From assembly GCA_016795485.1 (NCBI GenBank), contig JAEUHM010000056.1, forward strand, positions 1 through 60,126: DNA of 60,126 bases. The letters are read 5' to 3'. The stretch comes from Verrucomicrobiaceae bacterium. GTDB taxonomy: Bacteria > Verrucomicrobiota > Verrucomicrobiia > Verrucomicrobiales > Verrucomicrobiaceae. The stretch's first letter is position 1; every line of letters starts with the position of its first letter. Under the pieces are notes generated by a model. The model had not been told where the DNA came from. It saw only the letters and a program-made list of their open reading frames with translations, and did not search any database. This document shows, piece after piece, positions 36,326 to 46,147 of the stretch. Both the position numbers and the translations under genes were made by a program.

Positions 36326-38782
36326 ATGAATATCAAGCAGCTCACGGGCCAACTCTTTGCCAGAAAGGCGCTCGGATTAATCGCAGCGATGGGAATGTTC
36401 TCATCCAGCATTGCCGATGCCGCCACGATGTTTGTTGCCAACTATGGTGACACCTTGGGTTCAGGCTCTGTAGGCACTTACGACTCTGTCACAGGTGCGG
36501 CGATCAATGCCTCTTTTATTACGGGACTGAATGATCCTGGTGCTGTCCAAGCGGGCAATGGTGCTGTTTATGTTCTGAGTTACAACGATAACAAGATCAG
36601 CAGCTACAACGCAACGACTGGTGCAACATTGAACGCAAGTCTCGTCTCGGGATTGGACAGCCCTTTCGACATGGCGATCTCTGGCAATGATCTATATGTG
36701 CTTGAGAACGGAAACTCAGAGCTTCGGATTGGACGCTACAACGCCACCACTGGAGCTGCGTTGAGTTCTTCTTTGATCACAGGAATTTCGGCCGAGACAT
36801 ATGTGATCACAGTAGCTGGCGGTAAGGTCTATGCGGCAGACAACCTTGCTGGAACGGTGAAGATTTTCAACGCAACGACGGGTGCATTGATGAACACGGC
36901 GAACGTAGGCGGCACACCTTTCGATATTGATGTCGATAGTGGCAAGCTGTATGTGCTCGACGATGTATCGAAGGCCATTAGCGTGTACAATGCTGACACT
37001 GGCGCACTTGAGACATCAAACCTGATTACCAGCATGGGAGACCCATACGACTTCACGGTGTCGAGTGGTCTACTTTACTTGACTGATTACAACGGTGGCA
37101 CGGTTGCTATTTATAATGCGGTGACCGGCGCGCTTCAGCCCGGTTCAGTTTCGGGACTCACCGCCCCTGTCGGTGTAGCCATCCCTGTTCCATTCACGGT
37201 TTCTGTTTCTGCCCCTGCCGAGAATGCTGTGGTGGCTCAGGCTGTAAGCGTCACTGTTAGTGGAACCGCAGACCTAGTTGTTTCACACGTTAGTATTTCG
37301 GTGAACAACGGGAGTGCGATTAATGCGACTCTTAGCACTGGAGTTGGCGTGAAGAACTGGACCGTCTCGGTTCCCCACGCATCTTTGGTTCCTGGAAATA
37401 ACACCGTGGTCGCCACTGGCACCGATGGCAGCGGCAATACTGCCAGCAGCCCAACGAGGACGTTCTTTTATGCGGCGGCCTCGCCAATCACTGTTACCTA
37501 TATACCGTCAAATGGTGGCACAGTCAGTTTCTCTCCCGCTCTTCTTGGCACGCCTGGAAACTACCAGGGTATTGTGGGGACCAATTACACGATTACTGCC
37601 CGTCCAGCGCTTGGCTACTATTTCAGCGCATGGGGTGGCACACCAACAGGCTCTTCTGTCACGACATCATTTACTTTTGCGGTAGGTGGATCGGTGACCG
37701 CTACATTCCTTCCAACACCCTTCAATAGCACCACTGCCGGGACTTATGCCGGTGTTGGCCGAGGTGTGGGGGCCAGCGATGTTCAGCAGAACGCAGGGTT
37801 TTTCAGTTTCACGGTAGTTCAAAACACGGGCGTGTTCACCGGCAAGGCTTTCCTTGATGGGCAGACAGTGCCGATGGCAGGAATCCTGTCCAATGTTGGT
37901 CTTAACTTCACTTCATCTACAGTCAGTGACGGCTTCATCTACAACCTGACAATCGATAACAGCGGTCCAGTGGCCAAACTTAACGGCACCATCACTCGTA
38001 GGCGTGCAGGCTCAAATGTCAGCGTGATCACGGTGGCCACAACTCGGTGCTATGGAAAAGGTAATCCGCCTCCAGGCGCTTTGGTCGTGCCCTACAATGC
38101 GGCGTTCGGTGTGCCGGTGCCTTCAGGAAGTCTCGTAGCAGGAGACTACCCCACAGGTAACGGATACGGCATCTTGACGATTGGCGCAGCGGATGGAGCG
38201 GTCAAACTTGCAGGCTTCATGGCTGATGGCACTCCTTATGCATCAAAGACGTTCCTTTGCATGGACAATACCATTCCGATCTACGCAAGTTTCGCTGCTC
38301 GTGTTGGTTGTGTGGTGGGCACTGCCACGATGGCAAACCTCGCTGGCTCTGACTTTGAAGGCACTAACCTCCGCTGGCACCGTGCTGAGAACGGTGGCCA
38401 CTATTATCCTTGGGGATATGACACCGGGCTCACCGTTACCATCGTTGGCGCTAAGCAATCGACGTCTACTAAGTCTTCTCTGGGACTCAGTGCCGCTCCT
38501 ACAATTGATCTTAGTGGCGGCGACCTGACCACTCCAGTCACCAAGACGATTCCTCTATCAGGAACCGCTCACGCCTCTGCTGACAAGACCACCAAAGTTG
38601 CATTTAGTTCTGTTGGTGTCGTCGCTGGTGCATTTGAGCCAGTGAAAGGTGCCAAACGTGTGATCAAAGGAATCATCGTGGGCAAAGCTGGCTCCGGAGA
38701 GGTCTATGGTTACTTCCAAAGCCCTCTGCCCAAGCAAATGGACGGCAGCGGCCTTGCGGGCCAGATCGTGATCAATCCGTAG
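36326..38782 (+). CDS. secreted beta-propeller protein with Ig-like modules
   Basis: Start at ATG 36326 (MNIKQLTGQLFARKALGL), giving 818 residues with a signal peptide ending near ADAAT. Residues about 35-290 are NHL/YVTN-like propeller repeats of about 42 residues built on SYNATTGATLNASLVSGLDSP. About 295-390 is an Ig/Big-like module (SVSAPAENAVVAQAVSVTVSG), followed by a Listeria-Bacteroides-type repeat (PSNGGTVSFSP) near 405-470. The C-terminal 340 residues are a beta-rich module I associate with secreted Verrucomicrobia proteins. A strong terminator follows. Probably a surface or secreted protein; ligand unknown. Confidence 0.8.
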   Translation: MNIKQLTGQLFARKALGLIAAMGMFSSSIADAATMFVANYGDTLGSGSVGTYDSVTGAAINASFITGLNDPGAVQAGNGAVYVLSYNDNKISSYNATTGATLNASLVSGLDSPFDMAISGNDLYVLENGNSELRIGRYNATTGAALSSSLITGISAETYVITVAGGKVYAADNLAGTVKIFNATTGALMNTANVGGTPFDIDVDSGKLYVLDDVSKAISVYNADTGALETSNLITSMGDPYDFTVSSGLLYLTDYNGGTVAIYNAVTGALQPGSVSGLTAPVGVAIPVPFTVSVSAPAENAVVAQAVSVTVSGTADLVVSHVSISVNNGSAINATLSTGVGVKNWTVSVPHASLVPGNNTVVATGTDGSGNTASSPTRTFFYAAASPITVTYIPSNGGTVSFSPALLGTPGNYQGIVGTNYTITARPALGYYFSAWGGTPTGSSVTTSFTFAVGGSVTATFLPTPFNSTTAGTYAGVGRGVGASDVQQNAGFFSFTVVQNTGVFTGKAFLDGQTVPMAGILSNVGLNFTSSTVSDGFIYNLTIDNSGPVAKLNGTITRRRAGSNVSVITVATTRCYGKGNPPPGALVVPYNAAFGVPVPSGSLVAGDYPTGNGYGILTIGAADGAVKLAGFMADGTPYASKTFLCMDNTIPIYASFAARVGCVVGTATMANLAGSDFEGTNLRWHRAENGGHYYPWGYDTGLTVTIVGAKQSTSTKSSLGLSAAPTIDLSGGDLTTPVTKTIPLSGTAHASADKTTKVAFSSVGVVAGAFEPVKGAKRVIKGIIVGKAGSGEVYGYFQSPLPKQMDGSGLAGQIVINP

Positions 38783-38813
38783 GACAGCTCACAACCCAAA
38801 CAACTTCATACCG

Positions 38814-38849
38814 ATGGGCGGTGCTTAACAGTGCCGCCCATTTTTGTTT
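38814..38849 (+). terminator. rho-independent terminator after the secreted propeller gene
   Basis: ATGGGCGG (38814-38821) pairs with CCGCCCAT (38834-38841) around a 12-base loop, then TTTTGTTT. It is 32 bp past the stop at 38782 and oriented to end plus-strand transcription before the convergent sigma gene. Confidence 0.82.
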
Positions 38850-38881
38850 GTTGGCGTGAAATGCGATGCCTAGCTCCAACT

Positions 38882-39568
38882 TCAACCAGGCTCATCTTCG
38901 AGGTGAGCTTGAAGATGTTTGCGGAGTTCCGCACGAGCCCTGAACAGAAGGCTTTTGACGGCCGGTAACGACATCCCCAGCACCTCGCACAACTCCTCAT
39001 AAGGCGTTTCTTGGTATCGGCGCATGATCACGGCCAGCCGTTGCTTTTCTGGAAGTGCCGCGATGGCAGCATCAATCGCTGCTTCGAGTTCTTCCTGCTG
39101 ACTACGCACGTCGGGTGCGACCGTGGCGTTGTCAGGCAGGTCCCGCGGTTGATCGTCCAATGTTGGTTCGTCCAACGAGATTTCCCGTTTCCGACCTCTG
39201 CGGCGCATTTCGTTAAACACCAGATTGCGCATAATCGTATAGAGCCACGTGGTGAACTTTGCCGTGGGCTCGTAGCGAGAAGCGGACTTCCAGACTCTCA
39301 AAAAAACCATCTGCGCCACATCGTGGCCATCTTCTGCATTCCCTAGCATCCTCGTCGCTGTCCCAATGACCGCATTCTGGTGAATCTCCACCAACCGAGC
39401 AAATGCACTTTCATCGCCCTCTTTGACGCGCAACATGAGTCGTACGTTCTCTTCATCCGACACCTCTCCCTCCGCGATTGGCGGTTCCACAGGAGGCGTC
39501 CAGTCGGATTCCAGCATCTCAGAGAATGAAAGCGGCGGACGGTAGGCAAAGTTCAGGGTGCAGTCCAC
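38882..39568 (-). CDS. ECF RNA polymerase sigma factor
   Basis: The 228-residue protein has region 2 at about 50-120 (LVEIHQNAVIGTATRMLGNAEDGHDVAQMVFLRVW, FTTWLYTIMRNLVFNEMRRR) and region 4 at about 165-220 (ALPEKQRLAVIMRRYQETPYEELCEVLGMSLPAVKSLLFRAR). This is an ordinary RpoE-like ECF sigma, different from the two kinase-linked ones. No anti-sigma gene is beside it; it is the last of three closely spaced minus-strand genes (gaps of 16 and 7 bp). The start at 39568 adds about 45 acidic residues before region 2; a shorter start is possible. Confidence 0.88.
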   Translation of the reverse strand: MDCTLNFAYRPPLSFSEMLESDWTPPVEPPIAEGEVSDEENVRLMLRVKEGDESAFARLVEIHQNAVIGTATRMLGNAEDGHDVAQMVFLRVWKSASRYEPTAKFTTWLYTIMRNLVFNEMRRRGRKREISLDEPTLDDQPRDLPDNATVAPDVRSQQEELEAAIDAAIAALPEKQRLAVIMRRYQETPYEELCEVLGMSLPAVKSLLFRARAELRKHLQAHLEDEPG

Positions 39569-39584
39569 TCCTGCCTAACGCCGC

Positions 39585-40247
39585 TCACTCATTCTTCAGT
39601 GTACAGCGTTTAAAAATATCTGCAGGCTGATCCACAAGGCACTTTGCCCCAGCCGCGAGCAGTTCCTCTTCGGTTCTAAATCCCCACCTCACACCAATCG
39701 GAAGCATTCCCGCAGACCGGGCAAACTCCATATCCACTCCAGAGTCACCCACGTAGGCGCACTCGGCGGGAGCCAATCCCAGGATTGAAGCCACCTCTAG
39801 CCCAGCATCAGGTGCAGGCTTGCGCGGCACCTCGGCCCGTTGCCCAAACACAACATCGAATCGGCCTTCACCGAAAAAATGGTCACACATCGGCACCGTG
39901 AACCGATGAGGCTTGTTTGAAATCACTCCAATCTTGAGGGCGTGCCTGCGGAGATCATCAAGCAGCTCTTCGATGCCGTCATAAGGCCGAGTTTTTACCG
40001 CCCAATGGTTGTCGTAAATCGTCCGATACTCTTCAGTGCAAGCTCTGATCATCTCGGCAGATCGCTGGCCTTCAGGGAGTGCGCGCTCAACCAGCCGCTC
40101 CATTCCGTCTCCCACCATTCGCCTGAATGCCTCGACTTCACAGCGCGGGAAGCCCCGAGCATCCAGCATCAGATTGATCGATTCGGCGATGTCCTCCAAA
40201 GAGTCAATGAGGGTGCCATCCAGGTCAAAAATAACTGCTTTCGTCAT
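39585..40247 (-). CDS. HAD family phosphatase, phosphoglycolate-phosphatase-like
   Basis: Start at ATG 40247 (MTKAVIFDLDGTLIDS), giving 220 residues. HAD motif I is DLDGT with Asp8 and Asp10, motif II VISNKPH, motif III the Lys in PRKPAPD, and motif IV GDSGVDM. An alpha-helical cap lies between motifs I and II, as in Gph. The likely reaction is dephosphorylation of a small phosphoester such as 2-phosphoglycolate; specificity cannot be proven. It sits 7 bp after the DUF2892 gene and 16 bp before the sigma gene. Confidence 0.87.
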   Translation of the reverse strand: MTKAVIFDLDGTLIDSLEDIAESINLMLDARGFPRCEVEAFRRMVGDGMERLVERALPEGQRSAEMIRACTEEYRTIYDNHWAVKTRPYDGIEELLDDLRRHALKIGVISNKPHRFTVPMCDHFFGEGRFDVVFGQRAEVPRKPAPDAGLEVASILGLAPAECAYVGDSGVDMEFARSAGMLPIGVRWGFRTEEELLAAGAKCLVDQPADIFKRCTLKNE

Positions 40248-40254
40248 GATCAGG

Positions 40255-40455
40255 TCAGAATCTCGTCTTAATGCCGCAGGCACGGGCCAAGCACCAGCCG
40301 CTTAGGGCCTGAAAGATGCAGAACACACCGCCCACTGCTGCAAGTGTTGTTGGGACACGGTTTGGCCACAGCCTCCAGGCTACCGCAAGGCAGGCCAATC
40401 CAATCACCAACCGAATAATCCGGCCAGGTGTCTCGATGTTGCGGGTGAGTTTCAT
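40255..40455 (-). CDS. DUF2892 (YgaP-like) small membrane protein
   Basis: Start at ATG 40455 (MKLTRNIETPGRIIRLVIG), giving 66 residues. The N-terminal NIETPGRIIRLVIG motif and two membrane helices are the DUF2892/YgaP transmembrane pattern, here without a rhodanese domain. The Cys residues in SGWCLARACG are at the usual place. It is first in a three-gene minus-strand cluster and is divergent from the SGNH-like gene, with 66 bp between the starts to hold both promoters. Confidence 0.8.
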   Translation of the reverse strand: MKLTRNIETPGRIIRLVIGLACLAVAWRLWPNRVPTTLAAVGGVFCIFQALSGWCLARACGIKTRF

Positions 40456-40521
40456 GCCGCATCCAAGCCGAAGGCTACTTTTCCGCAAGCAAGAGCCGCG
40501 TTGCCATGCCAGTAATGTTTC

Positions 40522-41739
40522 ATGATGCGAATCACGCTTCTTTTCGTTCTGTTCACCGCCCGTCTCTGGGCACAGTTGTCGTCAAATGCCCCCAACGATC
40601 TGGCCCATGGCCTAGTGAAGGCGCCAGCTACTCTAAAAGACTTTAGTCTTGTGGTAGAGGTGACCAAACAATCTCCCCAGTCTGCCGAGATCCAGTCAGA
40701 TGGCTTCAAACTCAGTTTTTCGGGTTCGTCTGTACGCGTTGAGGTTGCCGGAAGCCTCATGGAAGCACCACTCGCAGCGGAGTCGGACCACGTTTTGACG
40801 GTCGTGATCAAGCGCGATCCACGCCAAGCGCTGTCGGGCTTGTGGATCGATGGGGTGGAGGTTCGCAGTACGTCGGTTCCGCCTGGGACGACGGTTATCT
40901 CTGAGATTCCCAAGGACTCATCCCTCTATGACCGACCACTGACTCGATCTGAGATTATTGAGTGCAGTCAAAAAGTACAAGAACCGCAAGGATGGGTGGT
41001 CATCGGGGGTTCGGAAGCGGTTGCGATCATGGAAAGTGGCTATCTGGAGGCTCTGTGGATGCCAAAGGAGCCGGTTCGTTGCCTTGCGTGGGAAGGGGAT
41101 ACTGTCTTCAAGCAAGACCGTCCTCTCAACTTTGGCACCCTGGAGGATCAGATCGCTCGACTGCGACCTAAGCGCATCTTAGCTATGTTCGGTCGCCAGG
41201 AGTGTCTGGAGTATGGTGAGGCAGGCCTTGCCGACTTCGTGAAAAAAGCCAAACCATGGGCGGTGCAAACGCTCTTCATTGGAGCGCTTCCCTTTGAGAA
41301 AATGGAACCTCCCATGCGCGACTTGTCAGACATGAATGATGTTCTGAAAAAGTACAATCAGGCCCTGGCTAAACTCTCCGGCAGTCAGTTTATTGACCTT
41401 TCAGGTGCATCGATGCGAGGTTTGACACGAGATGGAGTGACGCTCACTGATGCAGGTTGCTTGGAAGTTTCCAAACTCATCGCTAGAGCTCTCGGGGCCA
41501 AGTCGGATGCAGTCGACGCGAAAGTATTGACCCTTGTTCGTGAGAAAAATCGTCTGTGGCACAACTATTGGCGTCCATCGAACTGGGCTTTCCTTTACGG
41601 CGATCGCACGGCCCAGCCAAGCAGCCGCGATCATCTCGATCCCAAAGTTCGATGGTTTCCTGGCGAGCTTGAAGAGTATCGCACGCTCATCACTGCTAAA
41701 GAACAAGCCATCTGGAATCTTACGCCCGCCCTCCCATGA
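40522..41739 (+). CDS. SGNH-hydrolase-like secreted protein, degenerate catalytic motifs
   Basis: The 405-residue protein has a signal peptide (MMRITLLFVLFTARLWA). Residues about 20-150 are a beta-sandwich-like region, and about 150-345 resemble the SGNH fold that accompanies PVC-type cytochromes. The block-I position reads VVIGGSEAVA (GGS instead of GDS) and the block-V position DGVTLTDAG lacks the expected His, so the hydrolase may be inactive or altered. The stop overlaps the next start (ATGA), so the two genes are probably translationally coupled. Confidence 0.7.
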   Translation: MMRITLLFVLFTARLWAQLSSNAPNDLAHGLVKAPATLKDFSLVVEVTKQSPQSAEIQSDGFKLSFSGSSVRVEVAGSLMEAPLAAESDHVLTVVIKRDPRQALSGLWIDGVEVRSTSVPPGTTVISEIPKDSSLYDRPLTRSEIIECSQKVQEPQGWVVIGGSEAVAIMESGYLEALWMPKEPVRCLAWEGDTVFKQDRPLNFGTLEDQIARLRPKRILAMFGRQECLEYGEAGLADFVKKAKPWAVQTLFIGALPFEKMEPPMRDLSDMNDVLKKYNQALAKLSGSQFIDLSGASMRGLTRDGVTLTDAGCLEVSKLIARALGAKSDAVDAKVLTLVREKNRLWHNYWRPSNWAFLYGDRTAQPSSRDHLDPKVRWFPGELEEYRTLITAKEQAIWNLTPALP

Positions 41740-44294
41740 GTTGCAAATCTCTACTTTTTTTCAGCCTCACGCCCTTGTTAGCCTATTCTCAGGAAAAGAA
41801 GGGGATATCCGTCGGTGAACCGCCGCAAGATCATTCGCCAGCTGCAGAGCTCGCCACTTTCAAGATCTTGGATGGTTTTGAGGTTAATCTGTTCGCTAGT
41901 GAAGACGATGGCATCCCCAATCCCATCGCCATCCGTTGGGACGAGCAAGGTCGGCTTTGGGTGCTGCAAACCAGCGTGTATCCGCAGCCGACTCCTAGCG
42001 AGGTGCCGGATGATAAGATCATTATCCTTGAGGACACCGACCAGGACGGAAGAGCCGATAAGCGGAAGGTCTTCGCTGGTGGGTTGGTCCAGCCCATGGG
42101 CATGGAGCTAGCGCCATCAGTTGGAACGAAGGGACATAGCGTTTACGTCGGTGAGGGTGAGAAGCTGTGGTTGTTCCATGACGATGATGGCGATGATCAA
42201 GTAGATCGCAGAGAAGTGGTGCTGAGCGGATTTGGCACCGGCGACACCCATCAGAACATCAACAGCTTCATTTGGGCACCGGATGGTTCGCTCGTGATGC
42301 ATCAGGGACTTCATTGTTACTCCAAGGTCGTAACCGCCTGGGGTGTGGTGAAGCTCTACGGCGCTGGATTTTGGAGATACCGTCCAAAGAGTGGTCGGCT
42401 GGAAGCCTATCCAACGGGAATGCCATTGAATCCATGGGGCACTGCCTTCACTGACGAAGGAGAACCCATCATGGTCGCTGGGGCTGCTGGCATGTATTGG
42501 TCGCGGCCAATGGAAGTCAGCACCTCAGAGACGGATGTGCGCGGAGGAAACGACACGGCCAAAGACTCCCAGGTGCATGGCATTCCACACTTCCTTCTGG
42601 AGCGCTTTCAGTTGCCCTATGGGGGGCAGTGCATCAAGACGGAGGGATTGACCAAGTTTTGCGGTGTCGACATCTCGGGTAACCCGCACTGGCCAGACAA
42701 TATGCAGGGCGAGGTCATCTCTGGTGGATTCTTTGAAAACAAGGTCTACCGGCACAAGCTTCGTCCTGATCCCGAGTTCCCGAGTGGCATCGAGGCTGTG
42801 GATCAGGAGCCACTCATCAGCAGTGACAGCGTTGCGTTCCGCCCCATCGACATTCGTTTTGGCCCAGAAGGCGCACTCTACATCGCAGACTGGTATGACC
42901 CCATCATTGGTCACTACCAAGCCAGCTTCCGCCATCCCAATCGAGATCGAGCTCATGGCCGCATTTGGCGTGTGACCGCCAAAGGGAGGCCGTTGGACCA
43001 AGGAACGGGCCGCTGGGCATCATATCAGAAGCATAGGGCATCCTTGAGCGGGCTACCAGAGCCTGACAAGGCTTCCTACGAGGCAGAGGCAAAAAATGTC
43101 ACCTCGGAGAACCCGCGTTCCCGGCTATCTGGTGTGTTGGCGTCTGCTAGGCTTGGCGACATCCGCACTGCACTGCGGGTCTTGGATAAGCCAATGGATA
43201 GCTACGTTGAGCGAGCACTCTGGCTGGCCGTTCATGCTACCGCCAAAAGCTGGAAACCGCTTCGTGAAGAGTTTTTCGCTGGCATCCCCCCCACGCACAT
43301 TGCCTTCCTCATCAAGAAAGAAGGCAGCGCCGAAGTGAAGGCTCAGGCTCAGTCCATGCTGGCTTCGGCTAGTCTTGCGGATAACATCAAACAGGGTCTA
43401 ACTCTTGGTCTGGCCAAAGAAGACAAGTCTACTGTTGGGCTCACCGCTGCCGAAGCCTCAAGATTGGAGCAGGCCGCAAAGAATGCGGTGGGGCTGCGTG
43501 ATCTCATCAAGAGCAAGACCGCTACCGAGAAGCTCCGCGCTGCTGCATTCGTCAAGTTAGCCATCGTTGATCCCGTTGGGGCTGCTGCAGTGGCCAGATC
43601 CACCTTGGATGGTATTCGGTCCGTTGCTGTGATGAGGGATTTGATCGCGCCATTGCTCGTCGTAGACGCTGCATCGAAGTCCTTTGTCGATGCGCTCAAG
43701 GCCAAGCCATGTTCGGCAGATGCGGCCAAGCTCATCCTGCGTGTGCTGACTTCCACCGGACGGAGTGACGCGGCATTGACCTCTGTTCTGACCGGTATTT
43801 TGGGAGCTACGAGTCAAGTGCCCGCCTACAGTGCCGATTGGGTGGGGCAACTGGCCTCCGAAGTTAAGGCTAGTGGTAATCCGGCCCAAGGTAAGTCCGT
43901 GTTTGCCTCTACACTGACCAACTGCACCGCTTGTCACGCCATTGCGAAGACGGGCGGCACGATTGGCCCAGAACTGGACGCTGTAGGCCGTGGGGTGCCG
44001 GTGGAACTGCTCATTGAAGCCGTTGTCTGGCCGAATCGGCAGATCAAAGAAGGCTACATTGCCACAACCGTCACCACAGCTGATGGACGTACGCTTACTG
44101 GCTACAAGATCAGCGACACCAACGGTGAATTGCAGTTGCGTGACTTCACTGCGGCCACCATTCACCAACTCAAGGCAGGCGAGATCAAATCTCGCACCGA
44201 CTCCGGTTCTCTCATGCCCGAGGGACTTGTCGCCATGATGACCCGTGAGGAACTGCGGGACTTAATTGCTTATTTAACAACTTTGGGCCGCTAA
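41736..44294 (+). CDS. PVC-type c-heme protein (membrane-bound dehydrogenase type)
   Basis: The 852-residue protein has a signal peptide (MSCKSLLFFSLTPLLAYSQ). Residues about 40-420 form the propeller-like dehydrogenase domain, with ILDGFEVNLFASEDDG near the start and GPEGALYIADWYDPII near the end. A helical HEAT-like stretch follows, and the heme site CTACH is at 730-734 inside the PVC-type heme-binding domain, which ends the protein (LRDLIAYLTTLGR). It is shorter than the 1124-residue homologue and lacks its C-terminal domain. A role in periplasmic oxidation with its coupled SGNH-like partner is inferred. Confidence 0.92.
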   Translation: MSCKSLLFFSLTPLLAYSQEKKGISVGEPPQDHSPAAELATFKILDGFEVNLFASEDDGIPNPIAIRWDEQGRLWVLQTSVYPQPTPSEVPDDKIIILEDTDQDGRADKRKVFAGGLVQPMGMELAPSVGTKGHSVYVGEGEKLWLFHDDDGDDQVDRREVVLSGFGTGDTHQNINSFIWAPDGSLVMHQGLHCYSKVVTAWGVVKLYGAGFWRYRPKSGRLEAYPTGMPLNPWGTAFTDEGEPIMVAGAAGMYWSRPMEVSTSETDVRGGNDTAKDSQVHGIPHFLLERFQLPYGGQCIKTEGLTKFCGVDISGNPHWPDNMQGEVISGGFFENKVYRHKLRPDPEFPSGIEAVDQEPLISSDSVAFRPIDIRFGPEGALYIADWYDPIIGHYQASFRHPNRDRAHGRIWRVTAKGRPLDQGTGRWASYQKHRASLSGLPEPDKASYEAEAKNVTSENPRSRLSGVLASARLGDIRTALRVLDKPMDSYVERALWLAVHATAKSWKPLREEFFAGIPPTHIAFLIKKEGSAEVKAQAQSMLASASLADNIKQGLTLGLAKEDKSTVGLTAAEASRLEQAAKNAVGLRDLIKSKTATEKLRAAAFVKLAIVDPVGAAAVARSTLDGIRSVAVMRDLIAPLLVVDAASKSFVDALKAKPCSADAAKLILRVLTSTGRSDAALTSVLTGILGATSQVPAYSADWVGQLASEVKASGNPAQGKSVFASTLTNCTACHAIAKTGGTIGPELDAVGRGVPVELLIEAVVWPNRQIKEGYIATTVTTADGRTLTGYKISDTNGELQLRDFTAATIHQLKAGEIKSRTDSGSLMPEGLVAMMTREELRDLIAYLTTLGR

Positions 44295-44311
44295 ACTCAG
44301 CTGGCCCGGCA

Positions 44312-45550
44312 TCAGTTTTCATTCGTCACCCACCGGCGAGACTTGAACTCGTACTTTGGCAGGGTGCCGTGCGGTACCGTCTTTACACTGGTGCGGAGAT
44401 TGAGCACTTCCTTTAGCTTTTGTTCCAGAGCGTCACATGGAGTGGGATCGCCGGTCGTCGTCTCGATCTCGATCTCCAGTTCATCCATCGGCCTGTTTTT
44501 GTGCACGATCACTCGGTACTCTTCAATGGCTGGAATCGACCGCACAAGATTGTCCACCGCGCTTGGATACACATTCACACCACGAATGACCACCATGTCA
44601 TCGCAACGGGCTAGGATGCCGCCTTCGAGACAGATGGATTCCTCGAAGATCTTCACCTTTACCAAATCACCGGTCCGGTAGCGTATCAGCGGTGCCGTAT
44701 GCCGTTTGAGCGTGGTGAGAACTAACTCGCCTTCTTCGGCAGGCTTGAGGGTTTGGGGATCAATCACCTCCGTTAAATAAGCATCGCTGATCACCTCCAG
44801 GTAACCTGGGCGGTCCAGGCGCTCAAAGCTCACCGGTCCCACCTCGGTCATCCCGTGGTGGTCTAGCACGCGCGCACCCCAGAGTTCCTCGATCTGTTTC
44901 CTTACGTTAGGCTGACTCCCTCCCGGTTCGCCTGCTACGATGATCTTTTGGATCTGATGCTGCGTATTCTTGGCCAGTTGCCCAAGGTGAAGCGCATAGG
45001 TGGGCGTGCAGCAGAGGGCTGTCGCGCCGTATCGTGAAATCGCCGCCATCCGGGCCTCACTGGAAAGCCCTCCGCCAGGAATGACGAGGTAATCGCGCAC
45101 GGCAGCGTCAAACGCCGTCCAAAATCCGAGAAACGGGCCAAAGGAGAACGCCAGAAACACACGGTCGACACCTTTTACCAGACCTGCTGCCGAAAACACC
45201 TCCCGCCAGCACGCCAGCATGGCCTCCCATGACTTGGGGGTGTCCAGCCAAGCCAAAGGTTGGCCCGTAGAGGTGCCACTGGTTTGGCAGAAGCGCGTGT
45301 AGTTGCCCAGTGGCTCAGTTAGCACCGTGCCCCAGGGCGGATTCTCGGCTGAATCCGCCTGTAGCTCAGCCTTGGTGGTAAAAGGGATGTCATCCCACCT
45401 CGCGATGAGATTGCCCACGTGCATATACCCTTCTTCCTTCAACCGCCGGGAGTTAAAGTTCTCCGACCGATGCACGGCCGCCCAAAGCACACGGAGGGCG
45501 GCTTTGTATCTTTCTGGCCCTGGCAGCAGCATCCCGATTTCGTTGCCCAA
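44312..45550 (-). CDS. phenylacetate-CoA-ligase-like AMP-forming enzyme
   Basis: The 412-residue protein has the adenylate-forming signature TSGTSTGQPLAW, then HHGMTEVGPV and YRTGDLVK with the hinge region, and a C-terminal AMP-binding subdomain (LEIEIETTTGDPTP). The family activates carboxylic acids to CoA thioesters through acyl-AMP. It belongs to the short PaaK-type branch (about 400-440 residues); the substrate is not identifiable and no other phenylacetate-pathway genes are present. It is 6 bp after the membrane-protein gene, and a thioesterase gene leads the cluster. Confidence 0.85.
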   Translation of the reverse strand: MGNEIGMLLPGPERYKAALRVLWAAVHRSENFNSRRLKEEGYMHVGNLIARWDDIPFTTKAELQADSAENPPWGTVLTEPLGNYTRFCQTSGTSTGQPLAWLDTPKSWEAMLACWREVFSAAGLVKGVDRVFLAFSFGPFLGFWTAFDAAVRDYLVIPGGGLSSEARMAAISRYGATALCCTPTYALHLGQLAKNTQHQIQKIIVAGEPGGSQPNVRKQIEELWGARVLDHHGMTEVGPVSFERLDRPGYLEVISDAYLTEVIDPQTLKPAEEGELVLTTLKRHTAPLIRYRTGDLVKVKIFEESICLEGGILARCDDMVVIRGVNVYPSAVDNLVRSIPAIEEYRVIVHKNRPMDELEIEIETTTGDPTPCDALEQKLKEVLNLRTSVKTVPHGTLPKYEFKSRRWVTNEN

Positions 45551-45556
45551 GGATTG

Positions 45557-46147
45557 TTACTTGTGAGCAGCAGGAGCGTGGGCAGCAGGCGCTCCTTTAT
45601 TGGAGGGAGCGTATTTCGCCACCAGGAAGCCGCCAGTAGCAGCCAGGACGATTCCAGCAAGGAAGGGAAGGGGCAGGGCTGCCTTCAGCCCGCCTTCCGG
45701 TGGGTGGACGATCATCGCCGTGATCGCATTCACGATGGGTGCTCCGCCGAACACGATGGGCATCACTGCGGATGGAGCTGCTGATTTCATCGTTGCCGCT
45801 GCTGCTCCAAGAGCCAGCACCAGTGTGAGCGCACCCAGTGCCCCCGCAGAGCCAGCCACAAAGCTCCAGATACTGCCAGCCGTGGTCATGCTAAAGTTAG
45901 AGCCGCGTGCCTTCAGCACCAGAGAGGCCCCTACCACTGCCACCACCAGGTAGGCCAGCCCCACCCAGATGAAGGTTTTGATTCCAGCGTGCGGCGTTTC
46001 TGGCCCCATGGGCATGTGGCCTCGGCCAATGTGAATGATCACTCCATACACGCCCCAAAACAGCATTGTCATTACTGCATAAGTCTGCCAGCTCATCTTT
46101 CCTGTAGTTCCTTTCGTGCTCACTTGGTTATTGGATTGAAGTCCCAT
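45557..46147 (-). CDS. four-helix membrane protein, half-DMT-like
   Basis: The 196-residue protein has four or five hydrophobic helices (WQTYAVMTMLFWGVYGVII, FIWVGLAYLVVAVVGASLVL, GSAGALGALTLVLALG, LPFLAGIVLAATGGFLVA). It resembles one half of an EamA/DMT transporter. It has a Lys/Ala-rich tail. ATG 46096 (MSWQTYAVM) is an alternative start with AGGA just upstream; the longer start overlaps the thioesterase by 20 bp. Transported substrate unknown. Confidence 0.7.
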   Translation of the reverse strand: MGLQSNNQVSTKGTTGKMSWQTYAVMTMLFWGVYGVIIHIGRGHMPMGPETPHAGIKTFIWVGLAYLVVAVVGASLVLKARGSNFSMTTAGSIWSFVAGSAGALGALTLVLALGAAAATMKSAAPSAVMPIVFGGAPIVNAITAMIVHPPEGGLKAALPLPFLAGIVLAATGGFLVAKYAPSNKGAPAAHAPAAHK

